Assembly: GCF_002224125.1 (NCBI RefSeq)
Contig: NZ_NCSM01000007.1
Span: 561,839-625,838 of the forward strand
Source of the DNA: Streptomyces sp. NBS 14/10
Lineage (GTDB): Bacteria; Actinomycetota; Actinomycetes; Streptomycetales; Streptomycetaceae
DNA length: 64,000 bases
Direction: 5' to 3'
The notes below the pieces were generated by a model that worked only from the letters and a program-made list of their open reading frames with translations, ran no database searches and had not been told where the DNA came from. Positions within the stretch are counted from its first letter, which is position 1, and each line of letters opens with the position of its first letter. Below are positions 24,331 to 32,938 of this stretch, one piece after another. The position numbers and the translations under genes are program-made.

Positions 24331-24629
24331 TCGCGCTGACCGTATCCCTCCAGGTCGTCCCCGGCTGCCGTGACGACTTCCTGGCCGCCATCGAGGAGAA
24401 CGCCGAGCGCTCCTTCCACGACGAGCCCGGCTGCCGCTCCTTCGACGTCGTCTGCGATCTCGACGACGACCACCACTTCGTCTTCCACGAGATCTACGAC
24501 GACGAGGCCGCCGTCACGGCCCACCGCTCCGCCCCGCACTACGCGGTCTGGCGCGCGGCCGCCGCGAAGTACGTCGTGCCCGGCAGCCAGGTCAACACCC
24601 TCTCGCGCCGCCTGTTCCACCACTCCTGA
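24327..24629 (+). CDS. ABM-domain monooxygenase-like protein (YgiN type)
   Basis: Small protein of 100 residues with the ferredoxin-like ABM fold: IALTVSLQVVPGCRDDFLAAIEENAERSFHDEPGCRSFDVV, then HHFVFHEIYDDEAAVTAHRSAPHY. Relatives act as quinol monooxygenases or as helper proteins, and often accompany dehydrogenases in catabolic operons. Its ATG overlaps the Ldh2 stop. No redox cofactor is needed by the family. Confidence 0.87.
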   Translation: MIALTVSLQVVPGCRDDFLAAIEENAERSFHDEPGCRSFDVVCDLDDDHHFVFHEIYDDEAAVTAHRSAPHYAVWRAAAAKYVVPGSQVNTLSRRLFHHS

Positions 24630-24660
24630 CCCCGTATCCGCAGAACGGAACCCCTCCCCC

Positions 24661-25095
24661 ATGTGCACCGAGCCCACCCCACCGAACCTGCTCATCCACC
24701 CCGACGAGCTCGAACGCTTCGACCGCGGCGGAGGTGTCGCCACCGTCCCCTACGTCGGCAAGTGGAACTCCGACACGGCCCTCATCACCACCGGCCAGAC
24801 CGTGTTCCAGCCGGGTACCGGACTTCCGCTGCACAGCCATAACGTCGAGGAGTCGGTGCTGATCCTCGAGGGCGAGGCGACGGCCGAGATCGACGGCGCG
24901 CTCTTCGACCTGGAGCCCGGCCAGGCCACCTGGGTCCCGGCCGGCGTGCCGCACCGGTTCTTCAACCGGGGCGAGGGCGTGATGCGGATCTACTGGGTCT
25001 ACGGCGGGCGGGACGTCACCCGGACTATCACCGCCACCGGCGAGACCTTCGCGCACCTCTCCGAGCACGACAAAGGAGGGGCGCCCACCGCATGA
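24661..25095 (+). CDS. Cupin domain protein
   Basis: Single-cupin protein of 144 residues. Metal-binding motif 1 is visible as GTGLPLHSHNVEESVLILEGEATAEIDG (two His and a Glu) and motif 2 as WVPAGVPHRFFNRG (one His). It could be an isomerase, epimerase or small dioxygenase acting on the operon's substrate. ATG 24661 was chosen because it precedes the beta-barrel with a normal lead. The stop overlaps the next gene's ATG (25092). Confidence 0.87.
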   Translation: MCTEPTPPNLLIHPDELERFDRGGGVATVPYVGKWNSDTALITTGQTVFQPGTGLPLHSHNVEESVLILEGEATAEIDGALFDLEPGQATWVPAGVPHRFFNRGEGVMRIYWVYGGRDVTRTITATGETFAHLSEHDKGGAPTA

Positions 25096-26633
25096 GCGAC
25101 ACCACCATCGAGGTCGTCAACCCCGCTACGGGCCGACTCATATCGGCCGTCGAAGGGTGGGACGCGAAGCGCGTCGAGGCGGCCGTGGCGCGGGCGCATA
25201 CGGCGGCCCGCGCCTGGGCGCTGGTCCCGGTCGCCGAACGGGCGGCCCGCGCCGCCCGCCTCGCCCGTACGCTGCGCGAACACCGGGGCGCTCTCGCCTC
25301 CCTGGCCGTCGCGGAGATGGGCAAACCGGTGAGCGAGGCGGAGGGCGAGGTCGAGAAGTCCGCCCTCACCGCCGAGTACTACGCGCGGCAGGGACCGATC
25401 ATCCTCGCCCACCAGCACATCGAGGTCGACACGTTCGACACCGCCGAGGCGGCCTGGGTGTCCCATGAGCCCCTGGGTCTGGTGCTGGCGGTCATGCCGT
25501 GGAACTTCCCCGTCGGCTGGGAGGTGACGGTCGTCGAACGCGCCCGCGCACTCGCCGATGTGGGCGCGGGCATCTCCCTGCACGCCAACGGCCTCCGCGC
25601 CCTGGACGCCCTCGGCGTCGGCGAGGCGGTACGGGCGGCGGCCCGGCCGCAGTACACCGGAGGCACCCGTACGCCCGGCGGCCGGTGGCTGGCCCGGATG
25701 GACGGGGCCGCGCTCGAACGCGCGCTGGGCACACCGATCGTCGGCATCCCCCGCGCCGAACTCCACCGCCTGCTGCGCGCCGCCCTGCCGCCCGAGTGCC
25801 TGCGCGTCGGCGCCGAGGTGTCGTCCGTCGACCGCTCCCACCCCACCCGCGTACGGGTGCCCCTGGACGGCGATGTCCTGAACGCGGATCCGGACGCGTA
25901 TCTGGACGCGGACCTGGTCGTGGCCGCCGACGGAGTGGGCAGCCGGCTGCGTGCCCAGTTGTTCCCCCGGCACCCAGGCCCCGCCTACAGCGGATCGACC
26001 GTCCTGCGCGCCATCACCGAACGCCCCGTCCCGCTGCGTACCGCCTCCGAACTGACCTGGGGCAACGGCGCCGAGTTCGGCCATATCGCCTTCACCGACG
26101 GCCGGGCCGAGTGGCACGCGGTGCTCAACTCGCCCCCGGGCGTACGGCCCGCCGACGCCCTCGCCGCGCTGCGCCACCGGTTCGGCGGCTGGCACGACCC
26201 GATCCCCGCCCTGCTGGCGGCCACCCGGCCCGACGCCGTCCTGCACCACGACATCCACGAGTTGGCGACCCCGCTGCCCACCTTCACCGCGGGCCGGATC
26301 GCCCTGCTCGGCGACGCGGCCCACGCCATGACCCCGAACCTGGGCCAGGGCGCCTGCCAGGCCCTCGAAGACGCGGCCACGCTCGCCGCCGCGCTCGCCG
26401 GCGAGCCCACCGTCCCCGCGGCACTGTCCCGCTACGACGCCGAACGCCGCCCGCGCAGCCAGTCCGTCGCCCGCGCCGCCCGCCAGGCCGGCCGGATGGG
26501 ACAGCGGCTGACACACCCCCTGGCCATCGCCGCGCGCAACACGGCCCTCCGGCTGGCCCCGTCCCGCGTCACCGTCCGGGCCGTCCTCCGACACGGCGAC
26601 TGGGCACCACCGCGGCTGCCGTCCGCTCGCTGA
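25092..26633 (+). CDS. Chimera: aldehyde dehydrogenase N-terminus fused to headless FAD monooxygenase
   Basis: One 513-codon frame joins two broken genes. Residues 1-140 are the start of a succinate-semialdehyde-type dehydrogenase (VVNPATGRLISAV... ending GLVLAVMPWNFP), before its catalytic Glu and Cys. From residue 141 (VGWEVTVVERARALADVGAGISLHANG) the sequence is an aromatic-hydroxylase-type FAD monooxygenase lacking its first 25 or so residues, including the GxGxxG FAD loop. The DG and GDAAHAMTPNLGQG motifs remain. The junction is near base 25512. An in-frame deletion probably removed the rest of the aldehyde dehydrogenase gene and the monooxygenase start. Neither activity is expected. A sequence assembly collapse is the main alternative. 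Confidence 0.85.
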   Translation: MSDTTIEVVNPATGRLISAVEGWDAKRVEAAVARAHTAARAWALVPVAERAARAARLARTLREHRGALASLAVAEMGKPVSEAEGEVEKSALTAEYYARQGPIILAHQHIEVDTFDTAEAAWVSHEPLGLVLAVMPWNFPVGWEVTVVERARALADVGAGISLHANGLRALDALGVGEAVRAAARPQYTGGTRTPGGRWLARMDGAALERALGTPIVGIPRAELHRLLRAALPPECLRVGAEVSSVDRSHPTRVRVPLDGDVLNADPDAYLDADLVVAADGVGSRLRAQLFPRHPGPAYSGSTVLRAITERPVPLRTASELTWGNGAEFGHIAFTDGRAEWHAVLNSPPGVRPADALAALRHRFGGWHDPIPALLAATRPDAVLHHDIHELATPLPTFTAGRIALLGDAAHAMTPNLGQGACQALEDAATLAAALAGEPTVPAALSRYDAERRPRSQSVARAARQAGRMGQRLTHPLAIAARNTALRLAPSRVTVRAVLRHGDWAPPRLPSAR

Positions 26634-26704
26634 TCATGTATGACGATGGGGGCGCGGGGCGCGACTCGGCTGTTCTGCGAAGAATACGAAGTAACGGAGT
26701 ACTC

Positions 26705-27562
26705 ATGATCACAGTGCTGGGAGCCACCGGTGGACAGGGCGGCGCGGTGGCACAGGCGTTGCTGGCGTCGGGGCAGGCCATCCGCGCCGTGGTCCGCAAC
26801 CCCGCCGAACCGCGGGCGCGCCGGCTCGCCGACCAGGGGGTGGACGTGGTCCCCGGCAACCTGTCCGACGCGGCGTCGCTGACGGCGGCCTTCGAAGGCT
26901 CGTCCGCCGCCTTCGCGGTGACCACGCCGTTCGAGTCGGGCACGGACGCGGAGGTACGGCAGGGCCAGGCGATCATCGAGGCCGCCGGGCGGGCGGGCCT
27001 TGAGCATCTGGTGCTCGCCTCGGTGGCCTCGGCGGACCGCTCCACCGGCATCCCCCACTTCGAGAGCAAGGCGCGGATCGAGCGCGTCCTGGCCGAGGCG
27101 GGCCTGCCCGCGACCGTGGTCGCGCCGACGTACTTCTTCGAGAACGCCATGGGCGGCCTGGACGAGATCGCCCAGGGCACCCTGTCGCTCGCGATCCCCG
27201 CCGACACACCGCTCCAGCAGATCGCCCGCCGCGACCTGGGCGCGGTCGTGGCCGCCGTGATCGCCGCCCCCGAGCGCTGGATCGGCCACCGGGTGGAGGT
27301 CGCGGGCGACGCGCCCACGCCGCGGCAGATGGCCCAGGCGATCAGCGCGGCGGCCGGCGGTCCGGTCGAGTACCGCCATGTGCCGCTCGACCTGGTCCGG
27401 CAGGCCAGCGCGGACATGGGGGCCATGTTCACGTTCCTCACGGAGACCGGCTATTCCGTGGACATCCCCGCGCTGCGCGACGACTTCCCGGGCATTGCCT
27501 GGACCTCCTTCGCGGACTGGGCCGCCGACCAGCGGTGGCCGCGGCCGCGTCCGCTGGGCTAG
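26705..27562 (+). CDS. NmrA-type NAD(P)-binding protein
   Basis: Atypical SDR of 285 residues beginning MITVLGATGGQGGAVAQALLASG, with an NmrA/HSCARG-like layout. VVRNPAEPRARRLADQGVDVVPGNL selects the cofactor. KARIERVLAEAGLPATVVAPTYFFENAMG and VAGDAPTPRQMAQAIS follow. Such proteins are redox sensors or reductases; here the function is not clear. ATG 26705 follows ACGGAG. It ends 21 bp from the convergent NACHT gene. Confidence 0.87.
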   Translation: MITVLGATGGQGGAVAQALLASGQAIRAVVRNPAEPRARRLADQGVDVVPGNLSDAASLTAAFEGSSAAFAVTTPFESGTDAEVRQGQAIIEAAGRAGLEHLVLASVASADRSTGIPHFESKARIERVLAEAGLPATVVAPTYFFENAMGGLDEIAQGTLSLAIPADTPLQQIARRDLGAVVAAVIAAPERWIGHRVEVAGDAPTPRQMAQAISAAAGGPVEYRHVPLDLVRQASADMGAMFTFLTETGYSVDIPALRDDFPGIAWTSFADWAADQRWPRPRPLG

Positions 27563-27583
27563 AGCGGGATCCGTCCTGTGTGA

Positions 27584-30500
27584 TCAGGCACGGACCAGAA
27601 CGATCGTCTCGGTCGGCGTGATGGTGCCTTCGGCACGACGCTGAAGCACCAGAAAACCGGCCGCGACGTCCCGATAGGCGTCGGCCAGGTCGGGCCGCTG
27701 GAAGAACCGGTCCATCACCGCTGCCATGGTGAGCGCGGCGATCCGCAGATACGGGCCGTCGGCGGGATCCATGGCATGCGGCGCGTCGGCGAGCACCCTG
27801 GTCCGAGAAGCGATGAACACAACCAGTTCGCGGATCGTGGGCCTCAGCCGCTCCGGCGCGTCGCCCGGGAGCAGATCGCCGAGGCTCTCCGCGCACCTGA
27901 CGGCCAAGGAGTGACACAAGTCCGGGAAGTGAGATTGGTGGCCGACGGCAAGGGGGCCCAGTCCGTTCAGCAGCGGTCCGCAGCGGTCCGCGAGGGGCTG
28001 TGTCCCCGAAGCGGAACGATCGTTCCCGTCCCCCAGCTCCCCCAGCTCGCCCAGCGAGTACAGCAGCGCCACACACCGGGTGGCCCACTCGATTCGCGCC
28101 GGGAACCCGAGATCGGCGAATTCGCCGTCCAGGAGTTGTAGAAGACCCGCCTCGACTCTGTCGAGAGTGATCCGGCCCTCTCCTCGGTGGATTCGGGCCA
28201 TCAAGTCGGCGAGCTCCGAGCCAGTCGCGACGATGAACTGCTGGCTGCGCCCCTGGACGGCGCCACGTACGCGAAGTTCGAAGTTGATTTCCACGACAGA
28301 AGAGCGACCGCCGTCCATGCCGGTGAGGCGGCTGATCGCGCTGGCGAGCCCGAGGCTCCCCTCGGAGAAGACGACGTCGTCCTTACTGCTCCAGCCGAGC
28401 CACGCACCGTCCACCGCGCCCGCCGGAACCGCCCACGGATGCTCCGCCCCGTGCGGCACCCACAACGACGGCAAGTCGTCCGACCCCGTCTCCGCGTCGC
28501 CTCGGCACCACACCGACTGGCCGCCCGGCCGGAGGACCAGACCGAACGCCTCGTCCTCCACCTCCGCCCGGGTGGGCAGCCGGTAGCCGAACTCACCGCC
28601 CGCGCGAACGTTCACCCACGCCGCGAAGGCCACCGCTTCTGTTCTCGTCATCCCGACCGCGATGTCATCGGCCGGGCCGTCGGTGAGCCCCGGGGCCGCG
28701 AGGATACCGCTGTGCTCCGCCACGAAGAGCCGGTAGACCTCCTTCGTCACCGGCCGCGCACAGACCAGGGTGTCCTCGCCCAGCCGTACGGCCTGCCGGA
28801 GCGAGCGCGCCAAGGTGACGCCCGTCATCAGCTTGCGCCTTGGTGAGTGCACCGGCCCGTCCATCAACTGCTCGCGCAGCGCCCGGAGACGGGCCGCCGT
28901 CGCCGGGGCCAGCTCGGTGGCCTCTTCCTCGCAGTCGAAGGCGAGCGCGAGTTTGTTGATGGTCAGGGTTCCCCCCTCGGAGAGGCATGCCTCCACCACC
29001 GGCGCCGGATCCACCCGCGCCGCGTACAGCAGCGTGGTCTCCCGCCACCAGTCGTCGTCGACGCCGGCGACCAGGACGTCGGCCAGCCCTCGGTGCTGGA
29101 TGTGCAGGGCGGCCAGATGCTCCTGGAGGGTGAGATGGGCGAACGCGTACAGCTCGCGCTCCCGCTCCACCAGCAGCCCGCTGGAGACCATCGCGTCCAG
29201 GAACTCCCGCGAGGACATGGTCGCGGCGACCCTCAGGAGTACCGGCCGCAGCACCTCGGACGCGTACTCGCCCCGGATGTCGCGCAGCCGGTCGGCCATC
29301 ATCACATACGCCAACTCGCGCGCGACCAGCTCCTTCTTGGCCCCGCTCAGCTCGTCCGGCGCGGCCGTCGCCCCCTTCGCCTCCTGCCGCCGCCACAGCA
29401 GCACCTCGCAGATCTCGCCGTACAGCTCCGCGCGGCTGCCCGGCAGCGCGCCCCGGTAGCGGTGGACGTTCGCGATCATCGTGAGCAGCAGCGGGTTGGC
29501 CGCGAGGTCGTACAGGACCGGGCGGGCGTGGAGGCGTGCGAGGAGGTCCCCGGCGCCCTCCTCCGCGCGGTCCGCCACGGCCGCGTCGTCCGTGCCCGTG
29601 CTCAGCCGCTCGATGGCGCGGTACCAGCCGTGGACGAAGCGGGTGATCTGCTCCCCGGTGAAGCGGCGGACCTGAAGCACGCGGGCGCGGTTGACCGGGG
29701 CGCTCGCATAGCCGTGGGGGCGGGAGGTGAGCACGAAGTCGTTCGGCTCGTACCGCTCGATCTGTTCCTCGACCCACTTGGACACATTGCGCCGGTCCTC
29801 CTCGCGGGCCACCTCGTCCAGCCCGTCCAGCAGCACCACACAGCGCCCGTCCTGGAGTTGCCGCTCGAACCAGCCGGGCAACTCGTCGTCCGGCGGGCGC
29901 CGCAGGGAGGCCCCGATCACCTCGGGGAGGGTGATGGCGGGGTTCGCGGTGATCGCCCCGGTGTGGTCCCGCAGAAGCAGCAGTACGGGCAGGTCGCGGC
30001 GGCCCCGCCCGCCGCGCTCCCGGGCCAGACCCAGCGCGAGGTGCTTGAGCATCGTGGTCTTGCCGGTGCCCGGGGCACCGATCACCGCGAGCGCCGTGCC
30101 CTCCGGCCCACCGAGGAATTCGCGGATCGACCGGCGTACGGGTATGCCGCCGTCCGTACCGCCCGGCGGCGGGCCTGGCACCGGACCCGCCAGCGACTCC
30201 TGCGATGCCTCGTGCGTCGGCCGGGGCACCAGGCTGACGTCGACGAACACCTCCTCCAGGCCCGGGGTGTAGTCCCCGCGCGTCGCCAGCCCCTTGAGGT
30301 CGACGAACCGGTGGTGCCGCAGCACATAGGCCCGGTAGTCCCGTTCGAAGCGGGATATCCGCCACTTCAGCCGCCGGTCGACGGCGTCGGCGGCCCGGTC
30401 CACCCACCGGTCGGCCACCTTGCCGTACACCTTCGCCGCGAACGCGATGGCGGCCAGCGCGGCCTCGTACGCCACGAAGAGGACCAGCGCCACGACCGGA

Positions 30501-30613
30501 TGTGCGGCTACGGACGACCAGAACTTGACGCCCAGCACCGCCGGCGGCCCCACACTGGCCGCCGCCAGACCGACTTTGGTCAGGAGCTCCGCGCCCTTGC
30601 CACCACCCGCCAC
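27584..30613 (-). CDS. NACHT NTPase with FGE/SUMF1-like domain, possible phage defence
   Basis: Large STAND-class ATPase of about 1009 residues. Two N-terminal hydrophobic helices (about 13-63) suggest membrane anchoring. The NACHT domain follows: Walker A IGAPGTGKTTML (about 178-189), Walker B CVVLLDGLDEVA (258-269) and sensor LTSRPHGY (295-302). Helical repeats lead to a formylglycine-generating-enzyme-like segment (about 615-712: VTKEVYRLFVAEHSG, TRTEAVAFAAWVNVRAGGEFGYRLPTRAEVEDEAFG). The last 200 residues are helical and unassigned. Bacterial NACHT proteins include antiphage effectors and sensors; that role is inferred here. GTG 30613 follows GAGGGGG; a TTG at 30682 is possible. No partner gene is evident. 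Confidence 0.88.
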   Translation of the reverse strand: MAGGGKGAELLTKVGLAAASVGPPAVLGVKFWSSVAAHPVVALVLFVAYEAALAAIAFAAKVYGKVADRWVDRAADAVDRRLKWRISRFERDYRAYVLRHHRFVDLKGLATRGDYTPGLEEVFVDVSLVPRPTHEASQESLAGPVPGPPPGGTDGGIPVRRSIREFLGGPEGTALAVIGAPGTGKTTMLKHLALGLARERGGRGRRDLPVLLLLRDHTGAITANPAITLPEVIGASLRRPPDDELPGWFERQLQDGRCVVLLDGLDEVAREEDRRNVSKWVEEQIERYEPNDFVLTSRPHGYASAPVNRARVLQVRRFTGEQITRFVHGWYRAIERLSTGTDDAAVADRAEEGAGDLLARLHARPVLYDLAANPLLLTMIANVHRYRGALPGSRAELYGEICEVLLWRRQEAKGATAAPDELSGAKKELVARELAYVMMADRLRDIRGEYASEVLRPVLLRVAATMSSREFLDAMVSSGLLVERERELYAFAHLTLQEHLAALHIQHRGLADVLVAGVDDDWWRETTLLYAARVDPAPVVEACLSEGGTLTINKLALAFDCEEEATELAPATAARLRALREQLMDGPVHSPRRKLMTGVTLARSLRQAVRLGEDTLVCARPVTKEVYRLFVAEHSGILAAPGLTDGPADDIAVGMTRTEAVAFAAWVNVRAGGEFGYRLPTRAEVEDEAFGLVLRPGGQSVWCRGDAETGSDDLPSLWVPHGAEHPWAVPAGAVDGAWLGWSSKDDVVFSEGSLGLASAISRLTGMDGGRSSVVEINFELRVRGAVQGRSQQFIVATGSELADLMARIHRGEGRITLDRVEAGLLQLLDGEFADLGFPARIEWATRCVALLYSLGELGELGDGNDRSASGTQPLADRCGPLLNGLGPLAVGHQSHFPDLCHSLAVRCAESLGDLLPGDAPERLRPTIRELVVFIASRTRVLADAPHAMDPADGPYLRIAALTMAAVMDRFFQRPDLADAYRDVAAGFLVLQRRAEGTITPTETIVLVRA

Positions 30614-30718
30614 AGCCGTCGTCCCCCTCGCACCTTCGCGCCCTCGCGCCCACGTCCGCTGTGCGTGCACTTCTCGTGACAATCTGTATAGCGCACAGCG
30701 GGGCGTGGCCGAGCCGAG

Positions 30719-31582
30719 TTACGGGTGGCGCAGGCCGAGCCGGTCCACCCAGGCGGAGATGGACGCGGCCATCAACGCCGGTTGGTCCTCAGGGGTGTGA
30801 TGGCCGGCGACGGCCTCGGAGTGTTCGATCTCAAGACCGGCGATGTTGGCCGCGCACCAGGCGATCAGGCCCTCGTGCATCATGACCCCCGGCCCGGGTG
30901 CGAACGTGAGCAGGAGCTTGGGCACATCGGGGCTGGCCGCCAGCCACCGGTCGTACGCCTCGACCCTGGCCACGACGTCGGCGGGTTCGCCGCCCAGCGG
31001 CATCGAGCGCGCCCATCGCAGGAGCGGCAACCTGCTGTCCCGGGTCGGGTACGGCTTGCGGTAGACGTCGACGTCACCCGGGGCGAGCGGGGAGACGACG
31101 CTGTCGGGCAGGCGCTCCAGGAAGACCAGGTCGTCGAGCATCATCTTCTCGCCGATGCCGTCCGTTTTGATCGCCTGGAACAGCTGCCGGCCGCCCTCGG
31201 GAAACTCCTCCCAGGTCATCGGCTTGACGATGGTCTCGGTGAACGCGATGCCGCGCACCCGGTGCGGATGGCGCGCGGCCCAGTCGAAGGCCAGCGCGCC
31301 GCCCCAGTCGTGCCCGACCAGGATCACGTCCTGAAGGTCGAGCGCGTCGAACCAGGCGTCCAGGTAGCGGGCGTGGTCGGCGAAGGTGTAGTCGATATCG
31401 GGCTTGCCCGACTCCCCCATGCCGATCAGGTCGGGGGCGAGCAGCCGTCCGCCTCCGACAGCCGGCATGACGTGCCGCCAGAGGTACGACGAGGTCGGGT
31501 TGCCGTGCAGAAAGACGATCGGCACCCCGGTGCCGGACTCCCGGTAGTGCATGGCCGAGTCGTTGACGTGCTGAACAGGCAT
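30719..31582 (-). CDS. Haloalkane dehalogenase-like alpha/beta hydrolase
   Basis: Hydrolase of 287 residues with the haloalkane dehalogenase pattern. HGNPTSSYLWRHV carries the halide-stabilising Asn. The nucleophile is Asp with a following Trp in LVGHDWGGALAFDW. TETIVKPMTWEEFPEG matches the catalytic-Glu region, and AVAGHHTPEDQP carries the His. A true dehalogenase is likely from these residues, though epoxide hydrolases share parts. AAAGGA precedes ATG 31582. It is the last gene of a three-gene unit with PPOX and NmrA genes, apparently under the divergent TetR. Confidence 0.87.
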   Translation of the reverse strand: MPVQHVNDSAMHYRESGTGVPIVFLHGNPTSSYLWRHVMPAVGGGRLLAPDLIGMGESGKPDIDYTFADHARYLDAWFDALDLQDVILVGHDWGGALAFDWAARHPHRVRGIAFTETIVKPMTWEEFPEGGRQLFQAIKTDGIGEKMMLDDLVFLERLPDSVVSPLAPGDVDVYRKPYPTRDSRLPLLRWARSMPLGGEPADVVARVEAYDRWLAASPDVPKLLLTFAPGPGVMMHEGLIAWCAANIAGLEIEHSEAVAGHHTPEDQPALMAASISAWVDRLGLRHP

Positions 31583-31593
31583 GTTCCAGTCCT

Positions 31594-31989
31594 TTAGCTC
31601 AAGTTGAGGCGTGTGAGGCGGTCGACCGAGATCTCGATGACCACGCGGCCGGGCGGGGCGGGCGGCGGCGCCCCGTAGCGCGCGGTGTAGCGGCGGGCGC
31701 CCTCGGCCACCCGGTCGGGTGCGTCGTGCACGGTGGCAGAGCCTTCGAGCGTCACCCACCGGAACCCCACCGCCTGGCAGAGCGCCGCGCGCCCGCCCGG
31801 TCCGGCGGTGAGGTTCCTGGCCTTGCGCGTCGTGTCGACGGTCAGGACGCGGGCGAGGCCCGCCCGGGCGTCCCAGGTGAAGCGCACCGCGACCACGTGG
31901 GGCGAGCCGTCGGGGCGCAGGGTGGTGAGGGTGGCGATGTGCGGCTCGGCGAGGAAGTCCTCGGCCGACGCGCTCACCGGCACCCTCAC
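31594..31989 (-). CDS. PPOX-class F420/FMN-dependent oxidoreductase
   Basis: Protein of 131 residues with the split-barrel PNPOx fold of the actinobacterial F420-dependent class: HIATLTTLRPDGSPHVVAVRFTWD, then LTVDTTRKARNLTAGPGGRAALC and WVTLEGSATVHDAPDRVAEGARRYTARYG. Family members reduce or oxidise small ring compounds with F420 or FMN. The GTG start overlaps the stop of the upstream NmrA gene by 4 bp; the hydrolase gene follows after 11 bp. Confidence 0.87.
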   Translation of the reverse strand: MRVPVSASAEDFLAEPHIATLTTLRPDGSPHVVAVRFTWDARAGLARVLTVDTTRKARNLTAGPGGRAALCQAVGFRWVTLEGSATVHDAPDRVAEGARRYTARYGAPPPAPPGRVVIEISVDRLTRLNLS

Positions 31990-32810
31990 CGGAAGGCCGC
32001 GATGTTGCGCTCGGCCCAGCCGGCGAAGGTGCCGGGCGTCCGGCCGAGGATGTCCGCGACGTCGGGGCTGACCTGCCGCTCCTCCTCGGTCGGTGCGCCC
32101 AGGAGGGCGAGGGTGCCCTCGACCACGGGCAGCGGCATGAACCGCGCCATCAGCTCATGGGCCTCCTCGCGGGTCTGCTCGGTGAACCGCACCGGCTCGC
32201 CCAGCGCCGCCGCGATGGCGGCGGCCCGCTCGCGCGGGGTGGTGGGGGCGGGGCCGGTGAGGGTGTAGACGGCGCCCTGGTGGGGGGCCTGGTCGCGCAG
32301 CACGGCGGCGGCGACCGCGGCCACGTCGTCGGGGTCGACGAAGGGCAGTCCGATGTCGCCGAAGGGCGCCGCGGCCTGTCGCGCCGTACGGATCGGCTCG
32401 GCCCAGGCGAAGGCGTTGCTGTCCAGCCCGCCCGACCGCAGGATCGTCCAGTCAAGACCCGACTCCCTTACGGCCGCCTCGAACTGGCCCGCGTGTTGGT
32501 ACGCGTCCGGGCGGGTCCCGGCGCCCTGGGAGGACAGCAGCACCACCCGGCGGATCCCGGCGGCCTTCGCCACGCCCAGGATGCCCTGCGGGTCCTCCCC
32601 CGCCACCAGCAGGAACAGCGCCTCCGCCCCCTCGAACGCGCCCCGCAGACCGGCCGGTTCGGCCAGGTCGGCGGCCACCGCCCGCACCTCCGGGGCCGCG
32701 TCGGCGTCGGTGATGTGCCGGGCCACGGCCGTCACCGGCACCTGGGCCTCGGTGAGGGTCCGCACCAGCGTCCGTCCGACGTTTCCGGTCGCACCGGTCA
32801 CAACGATCAT
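31986..32810 (-). CDS. NmrA/SDR-type NAD(P)-binding protein
   Basis: Atypical SDR of 274 residues starting MIVVTGATGNVGRTLVRTLTEAQ, with RRVVLLSSQGAGTR and SGLDWTILRSGGLDSNAFAWAEPIR in the middle. It is of the NAD(P)H-binding or QOR2-like type. GGAGATCGAC precedes ATG 32810. It is the first gene of an operon with PPOX and dehalogenase-like genes. The operon's promoter faces a GTTAGT-N6-ACTAAC operator, so it is probably repressed by the divergent TetR. Confidence 0.87.
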   Translation of the reverse strand: MIVVTGATGNVGRTLVRTLTEAQVPVTAVARHITDADAAPEVRAVAADLAEPAGLRGAFEGAEALFLLVAGEDPQGILGVAKAAGIRRVVLLSSQGAGTRPDAYQHAGQFEAAVRESGLDWTILRSGGLDSNAFAWAEPIRTARQAAAPFGDIGLPFVDPDDVAAVAAAVLRDQAPHQGAVYTLTGPAPTTPRERAAAIAAALGEPVRFTEQTREEAHELMARFMPLPVVEGTLALLGAPTEEERQVSPDVADILGRTPGTFAGWAERNIAAFR

Positions 32811-32856
32811 GTCGATCTCCCTATGCCAAGAGTCTTGGGAATGAGCGAGCAAGTGA

Positions 32857-32874
32857 GTTAGTTGACTGACTAAC
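32857..32874. promoter_or_regulatory. TetR operator GTTAGT-N6-ACTAAC
   Basis: GTTAGTTGACTGACTAAC has perfect 6-bp arms with a 6-base centre, 47 bp upstream of the NmrA gene start on the minus strand. Together with the matching site at 32921 it is the likely operator pair of the TetR gene at 32930. Confidence 0.78.
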
Positions 32875-32920
32875 CCCGCTGAGACAGACGCTAGCACGGT
32901 TCGACCACCGGTTGTCTATA

Positions 32921-32938
32921 GTTAGTCGGGTGACTGAC
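32921..32938. promoter_or_regulatory. TetR operator GTTAGT-N6-ACTGAC over the TetR start
   Basis: GTTAGTCGGGTGACTGAC has arms that match at five of six pairs and the same 6-base spacing as the site at 32857. It covers the TetR GTG start codon, so the repressor could block its own expression. The sites are 64 bp apart (about six turns). Confidence 0.72.

Noticed and set aside
25499..27562. Single long frame joining the monooxygenase region to the NmrA gene
   Set aside because: The NmrA gene has its own ATG at 26705 with a ribosome-binding site; the upstream part is a shifted-frame, Arg-rich translation of the chimera gene.
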